DNA of 64,000 bases, from the NCBI GenBank assembly GCA_037447655.1, contig JBBHKE010001881.1, positions 1 through 64,000 on the forward strand, read 5' to 3'. Numbering within the stretch: position 1 is the stretch's first letter; every line of letters starts with the position of its first letter. This stretch comes from Zygnema cylindricum. Taxonomy: Eukaryota > Streptophyta > Zygnematophyceae > Zygnematales > Zygnemataceae. Positions 10,421-22,358 of this stretch are shown here, piece after piece. The notes beneath the pieces were generated by a model. That model saw only the letters and a list, made by a program, of their open reading frames with translations, was not told where the DNA came from and did no database searches. The translations under genes were made by a program, and so were the position numbers.

Positions 10421-11592
10421 TGTTGATATTTGAGTATTTTCTAGGTTTGTATTATAACAGGAAAAAGGTAGAGGCGGTCTACCTCTAACTCCCTTCACCA
10501 AGCCCCCACACTTGTTGTAGTCACTAAAGGCTGGGTAGGGTGAAAGAGCCATGGCTGCCTAAAGCTTTCTAGCAAACAGGTAGCAGAAAATAGATGGGTT
10601 TACCAAAAGTATTGACGGACCCAAGAATTGATCGTGGTACCTGCCGTCCATCAATGTAGCCGTTAGCTTTGTCCGTTTAGTCTAGGACTAATGCTAGGAC
10701 ATATGTGGTTTGATAATTATATAAATATGTACGCGTAGACGAATTCATTTAACGGCGCAAATAAATTCTTAGTACATAGATACAGTTTAGAGTAGTACGG
10801 TTTACGGTACTTCACGAAACTAATACCGCGCATTTGTTTCGACAGCGAAACAAATACCGCGCACATATTTTCGACGAAGAGAATTGAATGTTGGATTTAA
10901 TCGACGACCGTAGTACGAGCCGAGATTCCGGAATGGCCGCCTTGGCGTTTTCTAACGCCGCCACTGCGGATGACACGTGGAAATGCGCTGGAGGATTGCG
11001 GAATCTCCGGAACGCAAGATCACCAATTTAATGTGACAGTTGTCACCTGTATGGTTATGTCATACAGTTGCCGTATAGAAAGTACTTCGGCGCCTGTACT
11101 TTTCTGTACGGTACAGTCCTGTGATTGGCGTCGTACTTCAGAAGAAGGGGTTTAGAGAGGGGTTTTAGGACTTAGAATATTTTTGGTAGGTAGTTGCCTC
11201 TCCCTGAGAGCACCTTGTATAAATGGCAAACTTTGGCCAGCCATAACAATCAACTCAGTTGACCAATTTCAGTGATTCTTGATGCTGCCGACTCAGGGGA
11301 GTCCACGCTACACAAGGGTGTAGTCGGCCAGAGTTTTTGCCTGCTTGGGTGGCTGCATTTCTAAGGGATATTCAAAGTGGGTGAAAGTGTCCAAATCTCA
11401 TATTCTAACTTTGCATTCTGTGGTGGAACTGACCACACAGAAAGTGTTATTTCACAAGGGTGAAGCTATATTGGGTATCTGATTGTAAAGGGGTCAGTCA
11501 TTTGGGTGTATATCAAGTTGGAGTCGGCACTATCTAGATTAGCTTCCTTTGGACCTACGAATTTTGTGTGGCAATGGAGCCATAAAATTTCA
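10421..11592 (+). repeat. solo LTR, family B (copy B1)
   Basis: It starts TGTTGATATTTGAGTATTTT and ends AAATTTCA. The flanking 5-mers CTGTT / TTGTT match at 4 of 5 bases. It carries the GTAC palindrome (about 11065-11115), a TATA-like TTGTATAAATGG near 11215 and the antisense tRNA-like segment. No internal element is attached. Confidence 0.87.
10612..10690 (-). other. tRNA-like segment antisense in solo LTR B1
   Basis: Minus strand: AACGGACAAAGC, then GGTACCACGATCAATTCTTGG. The position and order are the same as in the other LTRs, with a weaker B-box. Confidence 0.4.
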
Positions 11593-11745
11593 TTGTTTAA
11601 CGTCGAAGTACTATTGTACTATTTCAGAAGTCCGTACAAACATTTGTAGATGCGACCCAAAACAAAACGATTGACAAAAACCGGTTGACAAGATCGAGCA
11701 ACCAAGATCAATTTTGTAGCAGTGTTCTGTTTATCATGTCTGTTT
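11593..11745. other. short spacer between two solo LTRs
   Basis: A phrase with TTTGTAGATGCGACCCAAAAC is repeated at about 13010, so both LTRs appear to have landed in an older repeat. Confidence 0.45.
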
Positions 11746-11941
11746 ACACGTGTTGATATTTATGTTTTTTCTAGGTCTTTAATAGGATAGAAAAAGGCAG
11801 AGGCAGTCTGCCTCTAACTCCCCTCTCCAAGCCCCCACACTTGTTGTAGTCACTGAAGGCTGGATAGGGAGCTAGAGCCATGGCTGCCTAAGCTCTCTAG
11901 TGAAGATAGGAGGTAAATTAGGTAGACTTACCAAAATTTAT

Positions 11942-12024
11942 TTGACGGACCCAAGAATTGATCCTGGTACCTGCCATCCGTCAAATCATATTTAGTCGGA
12001 TGCTTTAACCGTTTAGTCTAGCGC
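11942..12024 (-). other. tRNA-like segment antisense in solo LTR B2
   Basis: Minus strand: AACGGTTAAAGC (D-arm-like) followed by GGTACCAGGATCAATTCTTGG (B-box-like) and GTCCGTC. The order matches the other LTR copies. Confidence 0.5.
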
Positions 12025-12412
12025 TAGTGTTAACATATATAAGGTTTGATAATTATTTAATTAGTTACACGTAGACTTGTTCATTTAACTGGAAATAAAT
12101 ACGTAGTGCATAGATACAGTTATAAATAGTACGGAGTACGGTTTAATGTATACGAAACGGATACCGTCATTTGTTTCGAACGCGAAACAAATACCGCGCA
12201 CATATTTATGACGGCTATGATCGAAAACTTGTTTTGATCGGACGGCCGGAAAAGGTTGTCGAGATCGCGGAAGAAGATTTCGGCGGTTTGCGGTCATCGC
12301 CACATAGGATGACACGTGGCAAAATGACATTGGATCGCGGCATCTCCGAGGATTACGTGAACGAATCTGGAGATGACATGTGTCGAGATTTTGGCCATGT
12401 CGTACAATGGCC

Positions 12413-12449
12413 GTACAGAAAGTACATCGGCACCTGTACTTTTCTGTAC
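12413..12449 (+). promoter_or_regulatory. GTAC palindrome in LTR B2
   Basis: The arms GTACAGAAAGTAC and GTACTTTTCTGTAC can pair with one bulged base. GTAC occurs five times within about 55 bp (from 12401). The palindrome lies about 110-140 bp upstream of the TATA-like sequence and recurs in other A and B LTRs. GTAC is the core site of plant SBP-domain factors; binding here is inference. Confidence 0.45.
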
Positions 12450-13430
12450 AACACAGTATTTTGATTGGTGCCGTACGTCAATAGATAAAGTCTTAGAGGA
12501 GAGATAGGACTTAGAAAATTTCGAATAGGTAGTCGCCTCTCCCAGAGAGCATCTTGTATAAATGGCTAACTTTGGGCAGCCATAACGATCAATTTACTTG
12601 ACCATTTTCAGTTATTCTTTTTGCTGCAGACTCAAGTAAGTCCAGGCTACACAGGGGTGTAGTCGGTCAGAGGTTTTGTCTGCCAGGGTGGCTACATTTC
12701 TAAGGGAAGGTCAAAGTGGGTGAATGTGTCCAAATCTCATATTCTAACTTTGCATTCTCTGGTGGAACTGACACACAGAAAGTGTTATTTCACAGGGGTG
12801 AATCTATATTGGGGTTCTGACTGTCAAGGGGTCAATCATTTGGGTTTATAACAAGTTTGGAGTTGGCACTATCTAGATTAGCTTCTTTGGATCTGCCTAC
12901 TCTGAGGGCCAATGGAGGTCTCAGAGTTTCAACACGCGCATGAACCGCGTCCCGTTTATCAGAACGTCTAAGTATTTTTTGTGCTATTCAAGACGTCCGT
13001 ACGTACATTTGTAGACGCGACCCAAAACAACACAACAATTGATAAAAATTCGCAATTGAAGGAAAATCGGACGGTCACGAACGAAAGATAGACGGCTGAA
13101 GACTCATTACTGCAGGTGTTAGTTTCATCTATATTCATTGACAGGTTCGGGCAGCCAAGATTTGACGGTTATAAACGATTGGCGATGGGGTTCTTTGAAA
13201 GTTACCCGTTCGTTGAGGTCGCCCAAGGGACAGAGTTACGCTTTTGCTGACGTCGGCCGAGGGACAAAGCTGCCAATTCATTGACGCTGGCCAATGGACA
13301 CATCGTTTACGGGTGCAGACGGACGGAAAGTGGGCCTATTTTTAGGTTTTCAAACGGACGACCAAAGGTGTATAATTTGAATAAAGATATTGATGGGTGG
13401 TGTAACACCTATTTGTACGTCATGATGGTT

Positions 13431-13647
13431 CACCGTGAATCGCTATTAGTGTAAATGTTTTTTTCGCCACTTAAAACATCATATCTCCGTATGCACTTGT
13501 TGGATTTTGAATTTGACGGTTGCGATTGAAAGGTGACATTCTCAACTTCCAATAGGCTGTTTCAGATTGAAAATCCAACAAGTGTGTATGGAGAAAAGAT
13601 GTTTTAAGTGGCAAAGAAATCATTGGCGCTAATAGCGATTCACGGTG
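13431..13647. mobile_element. MITE, CACCG family (copy D4)
   Basis: Inverted ends CACCGTGAATCGCTATTAG and GCTAATAGCGATTCACGGTG. A second inner inverted pair (CACTTAAAACATC / GATGTTTTAAGTG) makes almost the whole element palindromic. The flanks are TT rather than TA. Confidence 0.8.
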
Positions 13648-14338
13648 TTATTCATATCATCATATTTAATCATGGTTAGAGCCGCTTTTTATTTTGGCCA
13701 CATTTTCTTCGATCCAAGTATGAGTTTTGGAATTTCCTTTTCAACTCCTTCCATGTGACTTGGATAAAAAAAAACCAAAAATTCCACATGCTATCAAGGC
13801 ATGGAGTACATAATACAACAAAATTGGAGCGAACTGCTTTTGTTGTGAAAAAATTTCGGGTGCCACGTGGCAAAGTGTCGCAATTTGACGAGTTTCGAAG
13901 GAAAATTTATGGCTCACAGACGACTCGCATCCGCTTATTCAGGAGACGACCCCAGGTTCACTGTTTGTCATTTTCTATTTTCTTTTTGTATTTTTCAGTA
14001 GCCTCAAGGTTCACCAAGATCCTAGAGAAAAAATGAATTTCGGGGGAGCACATGGCGATAAAACGTTTGTCCTAGTTGTTTGGAAAAAAGAAAGAAAATC
14101 TTTCGAGCTTAAAACAACAGTTCACACGGAAAATCTGCTGACATATTTTCTTTCGTGTGAATGATCGTTCGTACATAAGAGTTGTCATATTGTGCGAATG
14201 TAATTATAGCATGGAACTGCTGAAATTTACGAATAAATGTACGGAAGACGGTATCTTATCCCAAACAATTGTCCTGGGTGTCCCGCCGGCTTTTTTTCCT
14301 TTTAGCATAGATGTCCTATGCGCATAAAACACACGAAG
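13648..14338. other. no gene seen
   Basis: There is a local inverted repeat around 13740-13790 (CCATGTGACTTGG region) and AT-rich text. Short frames on both strands have no recognisable protein motifs. Confidence 0.4.
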
Positions 14339-14341
14339 TAA

Positions 14342-15127
14342 AGGTACTTTCGCATGTAACCGAAACTTAGTATTGTTACTTTGTTTTTTAGCGAAGATTC
14401 TTCGTACAACTTTCAGAGCATTCGGATGTAAACGCAAATAACTTGTCACTTAAAAAAGTGACTTACATAGACATGTACGAAACATTGTGACCGATGAAGT
14501 GGTACACAAAATGAGGCGAAAACTTCCACTCGGCTTCAATTTGAGGCGTTTCTCCGCACGTTGTACAATTTTTGTGACTTCATAATGTCCGTACACCACA
14601 TTGTCGACGTGTCGAAACCCTAAAATACCTTTCGCTGTCGCACAAAAATGCGGTTTCATTTTTCGTCTTCCCACTTGCCGACAGGTGGCCAATGTTTTGA
14701 ATACGCCGTATGTGTGAAGAAACGTGTGTTTGAGAGAGACGCTGTACGGAATAATGCACGGAAAACAATACGCACATGCTGGAAACGTGTAGTGTGTGTT
14801 TTTTTTTGGTACTCCGCGCACAAAAATTGTAAAAAACTTCAGACACGTGCGTTAACGTCTGCCTATTCGCTCACCTTATTGGACTTTATTTCAAATCACC
14901 TCGCGAGGTGATTTGATGTAAAGTATGAACATGTGTTGAATGGACGCAAAAGTGGATCGAAATGCGCTAGACGACAAACTACTGTACGTATAAAGTTTCA
15001 AGGTAACGCTACTTGTACAACAGTAATTTCTATTTTTTGGTACGACAACGGATTTTTTCGTTTTTTTCTAAGTTATGGAGGAAAACGACAAAAAATAGCT
15101 GTAACTTTAGCACATGCGAAAGTACCC
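14342..15127. mobile_element. Harbinger-like non-autonomous element (H1)
   Basis: The ends AGGTACTTTCGCATGT and ACATGCGAAAGTACCC are inverted repeats, flanked by TAA (14339-14341, 15128-15130). A 3-bp TAA/TTA target and a G-rich terminus suit PIF/Harbinger. No transposase frame; the short frames inside are not taken as genes. Confidence 0.7.
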
Positions 15128-15134
15128 TAAACTA

Positions 15135-15351
15135 CACCTTGAACCGCTATTAGGGTTAGTAGTTTTTTCGCCACTAAAAACATTTTTTCTCCGTACACAC
15201 TTGTCCAATTTTCAGTTTGAGACCGCCAATCGGAAGCTGAGAAACTTACCTTTCAATATTCAGCGTCACATCAATAATCCAACAAGTGTGCCTGGGGTTA
15301 AGATATTTTTAGCGGCAAAAAAAACATTGACCCTAATAGCGATTCGCGGTG
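15135..15351. mobile_element. MITE, CACCG family (copy D3)
   Basis: TA-flanked (15133-15134, 15352-15353), with ends CACCTTGAACCGCTATTAGGG and CCTAATAGCGATTCGCGGTG. It sits 5 bp beyond the H1 target duplication. Confidence 0.82.
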
Positions 15352-15353
15352 TA

Positions 15354-16340
15354 GCGATTACTACGTACAGTGCGCATCAATCGATTTTGAAATATATAAA
15401 ATTCGTACCTTTTTTCGCATTGGTACAGTTACCGTACACTAACGTACATCGTCCGTATATGATAGTACAATTAAGGGTTATTTAAGGGTTTTAGGGGATT
15501 TTAGGATTTTTAGGGTACATTTTCGTACATTCTATATTTTTAATCACAGTTGTTTTAATTTTTTTTGTACATTAACGTACATTGTCTGTCTTTTCTCGTA
15601 CCTTGTTCTCACTGTTTGAAATAGCGAGCAGCGAATTACGATTATTTATTTTCATAGTTCAAAAGTAGGTGAAAGTAGGCCCATTCAATATGCCTATTGT
15701 ATGCAAAACATACAATATGACCTTAAGACCCATATTGTATTCGGACCTATTCGGACCAATTAAAACATTCGAACCAAAAATTGGACCAATTAAAACATTC
15801 GAACCAAAATTTGTTATTTACACCGTCAGATTCAGACGATCGGACGGTCGTTGATCAAAGTAGCGATCTAAAAAGATCACATGAAAAGCCCATAGCACAA
15901 CTTACGATAAAGGCGCCGACCAAAGGCCTACCATAAAAACGCCTACTTTTGAACTATGTTTATTTTAGATTTTTTACAGTAGGCTGCGGTACATTTCCGT
16001 TTTATTAAAGACAACTGCGTTACATTTTTCATACATTTATCGACATTTTCGTATATTTCGGTTCATTTTAGAGTTTTTTTCCTACGGGGATTTTAGGGTT
16101 TTTAGGGTTCATTCTTGCACGTCCCTGTATAATTCAAGACATCTGTCTTGGATTTTTCGTACTGTTATCGTATGTCTTCCGCACCTTTTTTAATATTTTT
16201 GAAGGATTTTCTAGGGTCACGCTTTTCGTACATTTTTGTCCATCCCATACAGTAAAAATTACGAAATTTGTGAAAAATACGAAACAAGCGAATGCTACAT
16301 AGTTTTCGGGAAAATGTCGAAATCCGTACGAATTGGACAA
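15354..16340. repeat. dispersed GTAC/TTAGGG-rich repeat (copy E2), split by a MITE
   Basis: It resembles 8025-8800 at both ends and in its TTTTAGGGTTTTTAGGG phrases. The hAT-type MITE at 15653-15958 is inserted in it, so E2 is older than that MITE. Confidence 0.55.
15653..15958. mobile_element. hAT-type MITE (copy M1)
   Basis: The ends CATAGTTCAAAAGTAGG and CCTACTTTTGAACTATG are perfect inverted repeats, with a perfect 8-bp target duplication TTTATTTT (15645-15652, 15959-15966). The interior shares CAATATGxxTATTGTATG and GATCACATGAAAAGCCCATA with copies M2 and M3. There is no coding capacity. Confidence 0.93.
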
Positions 16341-16352
16341 TTACGCCTTTTA

Positions 16353-17390
16353 GGGTGCGTCTCCATGTGCTTAAGTAAAGGTTTCCTTCTGTCGTTTTCC
16401 TGTAAAACTTTGAGCCGTACCGCGTAAGTATCAACCGTACAAAAAAATAGAAAAAATGAGAAGTACATTTTGCGTCATCGTTGAATTTAGGATGTACTAC
16501 ATGTTGTAATCTTGTGTTCTTCGACTCACGACCACGCCAAAAAACGTCATCTTCAAACTTTTCTTTAAAACAAAGGGAAGATGTGTTTTAAAACAAAGTA
16601 TTTTTGAAAAACAAATAGGAACACGTATTTGCACGTGTATTTTTTTTTACACAAATTTCAAATGAATTCAAGCGACAGCGAAAGGTACAATATTCCTCAT
16701 ATTTTGTCCGTTTGCGTTCATCAAAGTACACAATTTGTTTTATTTTGTCGCGTTTCGTTCAGTACGGATTTTTCCATTCCAGGGGTCTGAAAATTCCGAT
16801 GCCATTTGACGAAATCTTGAGAAATCTCTGAGGGTGCCCCACCAAGTCGCACACGCCGACTCTCTCACGCAGCCTCACATTCTCTCCTTTAAACTGCATC
16901 ATTGATAAGATTGTGAGGGAGAAAGATAAGATTGTGAGGGAGGAAAAAAAGATTGTGAGGTATTGATGCTAGAGTGGAATTAGAGAGGGAGTTGCTTCCT
17001 TTGCATCTTACCTCATTATGCAGCCTGCAGAGGAGGTAGAACAAGGATTCAAAGCGCGTATAATTTGCCAAAGCGGCAACCATGAAAGGTCGCGGAAACA
17101 ACACTTCTTCAGCCATGGACATCCTCCATGGCAAAGTGTTGGAAGGCTGAACGTCTACAAATGTCACGTAAGGTTATGCGACGTTCACAGCGATTTTTCA
17201 CAATTTGGTGCGTCATCACAGATTGTATGTTGTCGACAGCCGTCACGGCCATTGTCTACGTATACAATCGTCACGCCCTTAAGTGACAACTTCGTTTGGT
17301 ACACAAGGGACACCCGAAATCCGAGTCCGCCGAATTTGGGCTAAAAAACAAAGTAAATTATCTAAGTTTCAAGTACATGGAGACGCACCC
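16353..17390. mobile_element. Harbinger-like non-autonomous element (H2)
   Basis: The ends GGGTGCGTCTCCATGT and ACATGGAGACGCACCC are perfect 16-bp inverted repeats with a TTA target duplication (16350-16352, 17391-17393). Inside, 16899-16962 has three tandem units around AAGATTGTGAGGGAG. No transposase seen. H3 at 43886-44666 is a relative. Confidence 0.85.
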
Positions 17391-17393
17391 TTA

Positions 17394-18744
17394 GTAGTTA
17401 GTACTGATGAGTTTAAACGTAATTACAAAAAACTTGTACCGTTTAAACTCCAAATTTACGATTCAACCACTTGTTTAATCGTTTGGACGAGTATTAAAGC
17501 CATCAATAGCTGCTGTGGAAGCAAAGCTCCGTACAATAGTCAAAATGTACACATTCACAAGTTTTTTCCAAAAAAACACTAAAAACAAGATGTTTTGACT
17601 ATTTTTCGAGACAAACAAAAAATGAGGCTACTTCCGACCCCGAAGTTCATACATGTCTCATTCGTATGGATGGATTTTGACTTTTTTACGAAAATTCGTT
17701 ATCTTTTATAGTTTTTGAGCTTTTTGTAAAATTCGTATACTTTTCGCGTTCGGATAAAATATATGGAAAATTTCAAAAACAGGGTTGAAAGTACACCGTG
17801 AATTGCTATTAGAGTTAAGAAACAGTTAGTGTTACTAACTCTATTTTGGGCTCAAGGGCCTAACGGCAACAAAATTGACACTAATTTATACACCTAACAC
17901 TAATGTATAAACCGTACTAATTTGGATATACATTCCCATATCGTAGCCGCGATAACTTGTGTTCATATATTCAACGCTCTTTCATTTGAGAACAGGTTCT
18001 TGCGATTTTTCTCGTCGTTATGACTGGGAATCAAATCTGAGTGCGATTTTTCGTGGTGACGCACTAAATTTTCCGGGTCGATGCCTTTATGTGACGCTTA
18101 TTGACACTTGTTCTGTACGTCTGTACGAAATAACGAGCAATAATGAGCAGTTTTAGTACGGACTGACACATTTCGTACATAACAATATTTAAAAATAGTC
18201 AAATTAAAGTAATTAACGCTAATTAAACAGTACCCATGTTAACGTAAAAGAAAATTGAGTTAAGTTTGATTAAGTCGTAAATTAAAGGTTTTTCTATTTT
18301 TTATTTATAAAATATGAAGTCAAAGTCAGTCAACGCATTTCATAAACTTTTGAATTTTGTTCTGTGCACATATTCATTATTTTTGGGGCGTTTCATGCTT
18401 GCCTTTTATGAGAGATCTAGGCCCAAATTAGATGAGTAAGATGAACTCCAAATCGACCTCGATTCACGTTTTAGACGGGTTTCCGATATAACACCACCCA
18501 AATAGAGACATCGGGTGTAAATCGGATGGTATACCATACACAACACTTTTTAGTTTTTTTTTCTAATAACAAAAAACGAGTGATTGTGAATATTAAATTT
18601 CACGTGTTCGATAATTGTACATGTTACCTGACAAAAGAAAAGAGAGGGGGGGAGAGAGAAAATACAAGTATGTGAAGAGTAAAATTTTTGGAGCCCTGTG
18701 AAATTTTAGATTTTTGAGCAAGATCGAAGTTAAGATTTGGACTC
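17394..18744. other. no gene seen; one orphan MITE end
   Basis: At 17794 TACACCGTGAATTGCTATTAG matches the CACCG family left end, but no right end is present. The rest is AT-rich. Confidence 0.4.
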
Positions 18745-18746
18745 TA

Positions 18747-19241
18747 CACCGCGAATCGTAATTAGAGTAAAGAAATAATTAGAGTAAAAAAACGAAAAAA
18801 AATAATTAGAGTTATGAACTCTTATTTGGGTGATAAATTGTTTTCAAAAAAAAAAATTACTCTAATTTGGGTGTAAATTTGGGCGCTGAATATATCTACT
18901 GTAAAATAGGTACAATTACAGAATTTGACAAAGCGTACAGTTTCACGTCATTATGACGTTTGCACTACGTGGTTTGTTAAAACGTAGTTACAAGATAACA
19001 ACCTGTATTAAATCATTATTTGTACTTTTTTACTTAATAAAGTACAATTTTGCACGGTCAGACACCGACCGTACGCCACACTATTTAAAATGGCACTGTA
19101 TTAGAGTTATTAACGCTCATTCGGAAAGTACCTTAAATACTGTAAAGAATAACATAGAATTATGTACTCTATTTATGGTGATAGAGTCAAAATTTGGGGT
19201 GACGGAATTAGCGTACATAACTCTAATTACAATTCGCGGTG
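18747..19241. mobile_element. MITE, CACCG family (copy D2)
   Basis: TA-flanked (18745-18746, 19242-19243), with ends CACCGCGAATCGTAATTAGAG and CTCTAATTACAATTCGCGGTG. Its interior resembles D1: both contain a CGTTTTGxCAAA..GTAC-type segment and AGTACAATTTTGCACGGT-like text. Confidence 0.85.
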
Positions 19242-19243
19242 TA

Positions 19244-20560
19244 GTGGTCATTTGAAAAACCAAATGCCTGACCAAAATCCTAGTTTTATAGCTTTCAACC
19301 TTTCGGACCTTTGGACCACCTTTTTTTACTGAAAGTTCAATGCTCATATTCGTGGTTCTCTGACTTGGTACCGAAAAAAAATCTTAAAATACAATTCGAA
19401 CGGTATATGACAATTGCATGTTACACATGTTTGCAGCACAAACAAAAACAACCAAAAATCTTTATCGCGTTTGAAAAAAAAAGCAAAGAGCAAAATATAT
19501 ATATTTTTTCTTGTCATGGTAACATGCCCAAATGCCGTTCTTTGAGAAGCTCTTCAGAAGTATGAGAAGAAGTTTTATTAAGAAAGCAAAATGGTAAACC
19601 ATGACAAACCTTTTTTTTCAACAAAACAAAACCAATCGATCTTATAAAAACGCCATCTAATCTTTTTAAGTGACAAATAGAGGCAAACAGATTATCCATC
19701 TTATGACACCCCTATGAACATAAATACTTTGATGTTTTGGAAACTTTGTTTTTGAAGGTTTACATGGATACAACCTCGAGCCCAATTCTATAGCGGTAAT
19801 TATATAGAACGAATACTTTATGCAATACAATGTTACGTTAACAATTATAATGCAAACAAAAACTAAAACAACCAAAAACTACAACAACAAAATACTACAA
19901 AAAAAAAACTAAAGCAAAACTAAAACGAAGCCTGAATAATGCTACCTATACACACTTAAAAAAAAAAAAACATCTTTGTTTGGGAAGACCAATTTTGTTG
20001 GACTCTCAATCCCAAAAATGTTTTACATACTTTGACCTAAAAAACCACCCCATTTTACAACTCCTTTAGGAACCCAATTTCGTAAAACACTTGCCTGAAA
20101 AAAAAAGATTTACCAGCCAAAGTCAATCTCACGGAAAAATTTCACAAAAAAAAAAAACCACAGACTCCATCTACTTTTTAAGTAAATAAATAAAATTTAG
20201 CTTCTCCCCATTAAGCTCAAAACTGGTTACTAAGGAGAAGTGAAAACTGAACTGAAATTCAAAGGAAACAACGGAAAGTTTCTTATATCACAACTATTAA
20301 TTTTCATTTTTTCACTCGGATTTGGGAATTATGTTCCTTTCCTCCAAAAAAGTCATTAATTGCTGGTGGGAACGAATTCCTGTAAGATCTTTCCACAACG
20401 ATTTCCTGCAATATTGAAAAAAAAAAAACAAAAAACAAAATTACTATGGTCAAATTGACAAATCGAATATCACAAAAAAAAGTCAAATTGCAAGAAAAGA
20501 AGGTGACAAAAACTTAAAACATGGAGAAATGTTTGAATACCACATTCAACTTATGCGTAT
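19244..20560. other. A-rich intergenic DNA, no gene seen
   Basis: Long A-runs (for example 19900-19970, 20100-20160) and no protein motif in any frame. Confidence 0.4.
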
Positions 20561-20589
20561 GGCATCGGTAAAACCGATAACATGGGCGA

Positions 20590-20965
20590 GGGGGCGGGAG
20601 GGAGAGGTAGAGAGAGGGAGGGATCCAATGTGCCGATGCAATTGTTCCAACCGATGTATATGAAATTTCCAATTTTTTGGTTTTTTCCCGATACTCTGAT
20701 GCCGATGCAATCTGATAGGACAATCATGTCATAAATGTTGTTGATGTATCGGTTATTTCAATACGATTTTGATTCGCCGTTACAGACTTATTTCCAGGGT
20801 TGGGAGAGAGGGAAGGGAGGGACGGAGGGAGGGAGCAAGGGAGAGAGAGTTGGACGGGAGAGCGGGAGGGAGGGAGAGAGGGTTGGACGGGAGGAAAAGA
20901 GGGAGAAGAGGGGAAAGCTGGTTACTCTTTCCCTCCATATCTCTCCCTCTCTCCCCCTCCTCCCT
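20590..20965. repeat. GA-rich then CT-rich low-complexity tracts
   Basis: GGGAGGGAGAG-type runs on the plus strand at 20590-20625 and 20800-20910 turn to CCTCTCCCTC runs at 20930-20965. The three overlapping Gly/Arg/Glu-rich frames here are by-products. Confidence 0.85.
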
Positions 20966-21394
20966 CCTCTAGTTTCCTCGTCCTTCTCAAATTAAGGGCT
21001 TCAAGCTTTCAGATTTAGGGTTTCATGTTTTTCGCTATCCATACGCATCGGGATGATTTCCCAGCGTACATCAAACCCTAAGCCCCTTCAAAAAAAAACA
21101 AAAACTGGCTTCATATCGTCACATCGGAATCAGATCGGAAGCTAATATGTATCGGATGGCAACATCGGGTTAATCGAGAACCGAATTAATCAGGTATCAA
21201 TGGGATGCGGTACACATCTCTCCTGAATGCCTAATGCTATGAGCTGGTATCACCTATGTGCATCATTATCGGCACATTTGCTACAGGAAAATGGAATATT
21301 ATCGCATCGAGTACAAGCCATTACGTGGTTGGCCGCATCGGGTACGCGATTAATTGGGTATCAGATTATTCGAGTACCGGATTATTCGGACACC

Positions 21395-22358
21395 GGATGA
21401 GGAGGAAGAAGGGGAAGAGGATGAGATATTTTGGAGCCTCTCCATATTGGTAGTATGGAGAAGAGTGAAAAGCACAAAGATATTCCACGAAGGCAACAGT
21501 GTGCTTTTGGAGGTATAAGGGAAGTAAAGAGAGAGGAGGTACTTGAGGAGGTTAGACTTGATGAGGATGTGATGGAGGGTAGAAAGCATGACTTAGAAAT
21601 GAGAAAGTTAGATCTAGGATCCAAAATTGAAAAAGGGAAAAACAAAATTAATGAGGATAATTTCATAGATATTTCAGAAACTGAAAACTGGTCGAAAGGG
21701 AGACTTCAACGGATTCCGAGGAAAGGGGAGGAGTAAATCTAAAGGGGGCTCCAAAGGATAGGGGAGAAAAAGAATATTTAATGAAAGGTTTAGGGGAGGA
21801 GATATATTCTTTGGGAATCAATATAGAAAGTGATAGTGGAAAGAATTCCATGGGAGAGAGTGAGGAAAGTTCAGAAAATGGGGTGAGTATCATGGAGAAA
21901 AACATGAGTACGGAAGACGTAGATCTTATGAGGAATTTAGTGGGGACACTTGTTGTTTGGGAAATCTTAAGGGGTAATGGGTTTGACATCACTAATGGGA
22001 GTGATGCCATTTATGAAAATGTGCCTGTAAAAGGGTTAGCATCTGGGTATGTGTTGCAGATTGGAGATGGGGCTGGCTGTTTGAACTACAAGAGAGAAAT
22101 CAAACTTTGTGTGGATGGAAAAGGGATGAGGTGGATAAAATCGTTGCTCGGATTTATCAATAGTGGGATGCTAAATAAAATTTGTGATCATCAAGATAGA
22201 ATGTTTCATTTAGCTCGTCTAAAAGACCTTTTAAAATATGAGAGTGTTATCTTAAAATTTTATGAAAAGAAAAAGAAAAATAAAAGAAAAAGGGGAGGGA
22301 GTGTTTGTTTATTTATGTGTGGGAGTCGAAAGGAAAATAGACTAGAAAATAAGGGGAG
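21395..22358 (+). pseudogene. copia 3'-end remnant (gag scrap, RNase H scrap, PPT)
   Basis: 21431-21736 encodes IPRRQQCAFGGI, matching IPRRQKCAYGGL between the zinc knuckle and protease of A1. 21781-22358 encodes SGYVLQIGDGAGC and WIKSLLG..ICDHQ, shrunken counterparts of SRYVLYVGDGACC and WVKSLLG..FCDNQ in the A2 RNase H. RT and integrase are absent. It ends in a purine tract (AAAATAAGGGGAG, about 22345-22358) directly before LTR B3, as a PPT should. It may be an internally deleted family B element. The 203-codon frame is open, but no function is claimed. Confidence 0.75.
22345..22358 (+). promoter_or_regulatory. polypurine tract before LTR B3
   Basis: The purine run AAAATAAGGGGAG touches the LTR start TGTTGATATTTG, the position used to prime plus-strand DNA in LTR elements. 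Confidence 0.75.

Larger units (their letters stand above)
11751..12931 (+). repeat. solo LTR, family B (copy B2)
   Basis: It starts TGTTGATATTTATG and ends GGTCTCAGAGTTTCA, with a perfect 5-bp target duplication ACACG (11746-11750, 12932-12936). It holds the GTAC palindrome (12413-12449), a TATA-like TGTATAAATGG (12556-12566) and the tRNA-like segment (11942-12024). It forms the left edge of the large duplicated block. Confidence 0.92.
11751..21394. repeat. large duplicated block, copy 1
   Basis: It matches 23597-33197 at a constant offset of 11803 from about 12040 on. Nearly all bases agree beyond the LTR (one small difference near 19585: AAGAAAGC against AAGGGTTC). The first 430 bp inside the LTR are more diverged, including a 43-bp deletion in copy 2. 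Copy 1 ends abruptly after GGACACC at 21394, where copia remnant sequence starts. Confidence 0.95.

Noticed and set aside
14204-14911. Cluster of overlapping 80-120 codon frames, repeated at 26007-26714
   Set aside because: They lie on both strands inside the Harbinger-like element H1 and its edge, with no transposase motif; identical repetition is due to block duplication, not selection.
20735-21018. Three overlapping Gly/Arg/Glu-rich frames (and their copies at 32538-32821)
   Set aside because: Products of GA/CT low-complexity DNA.
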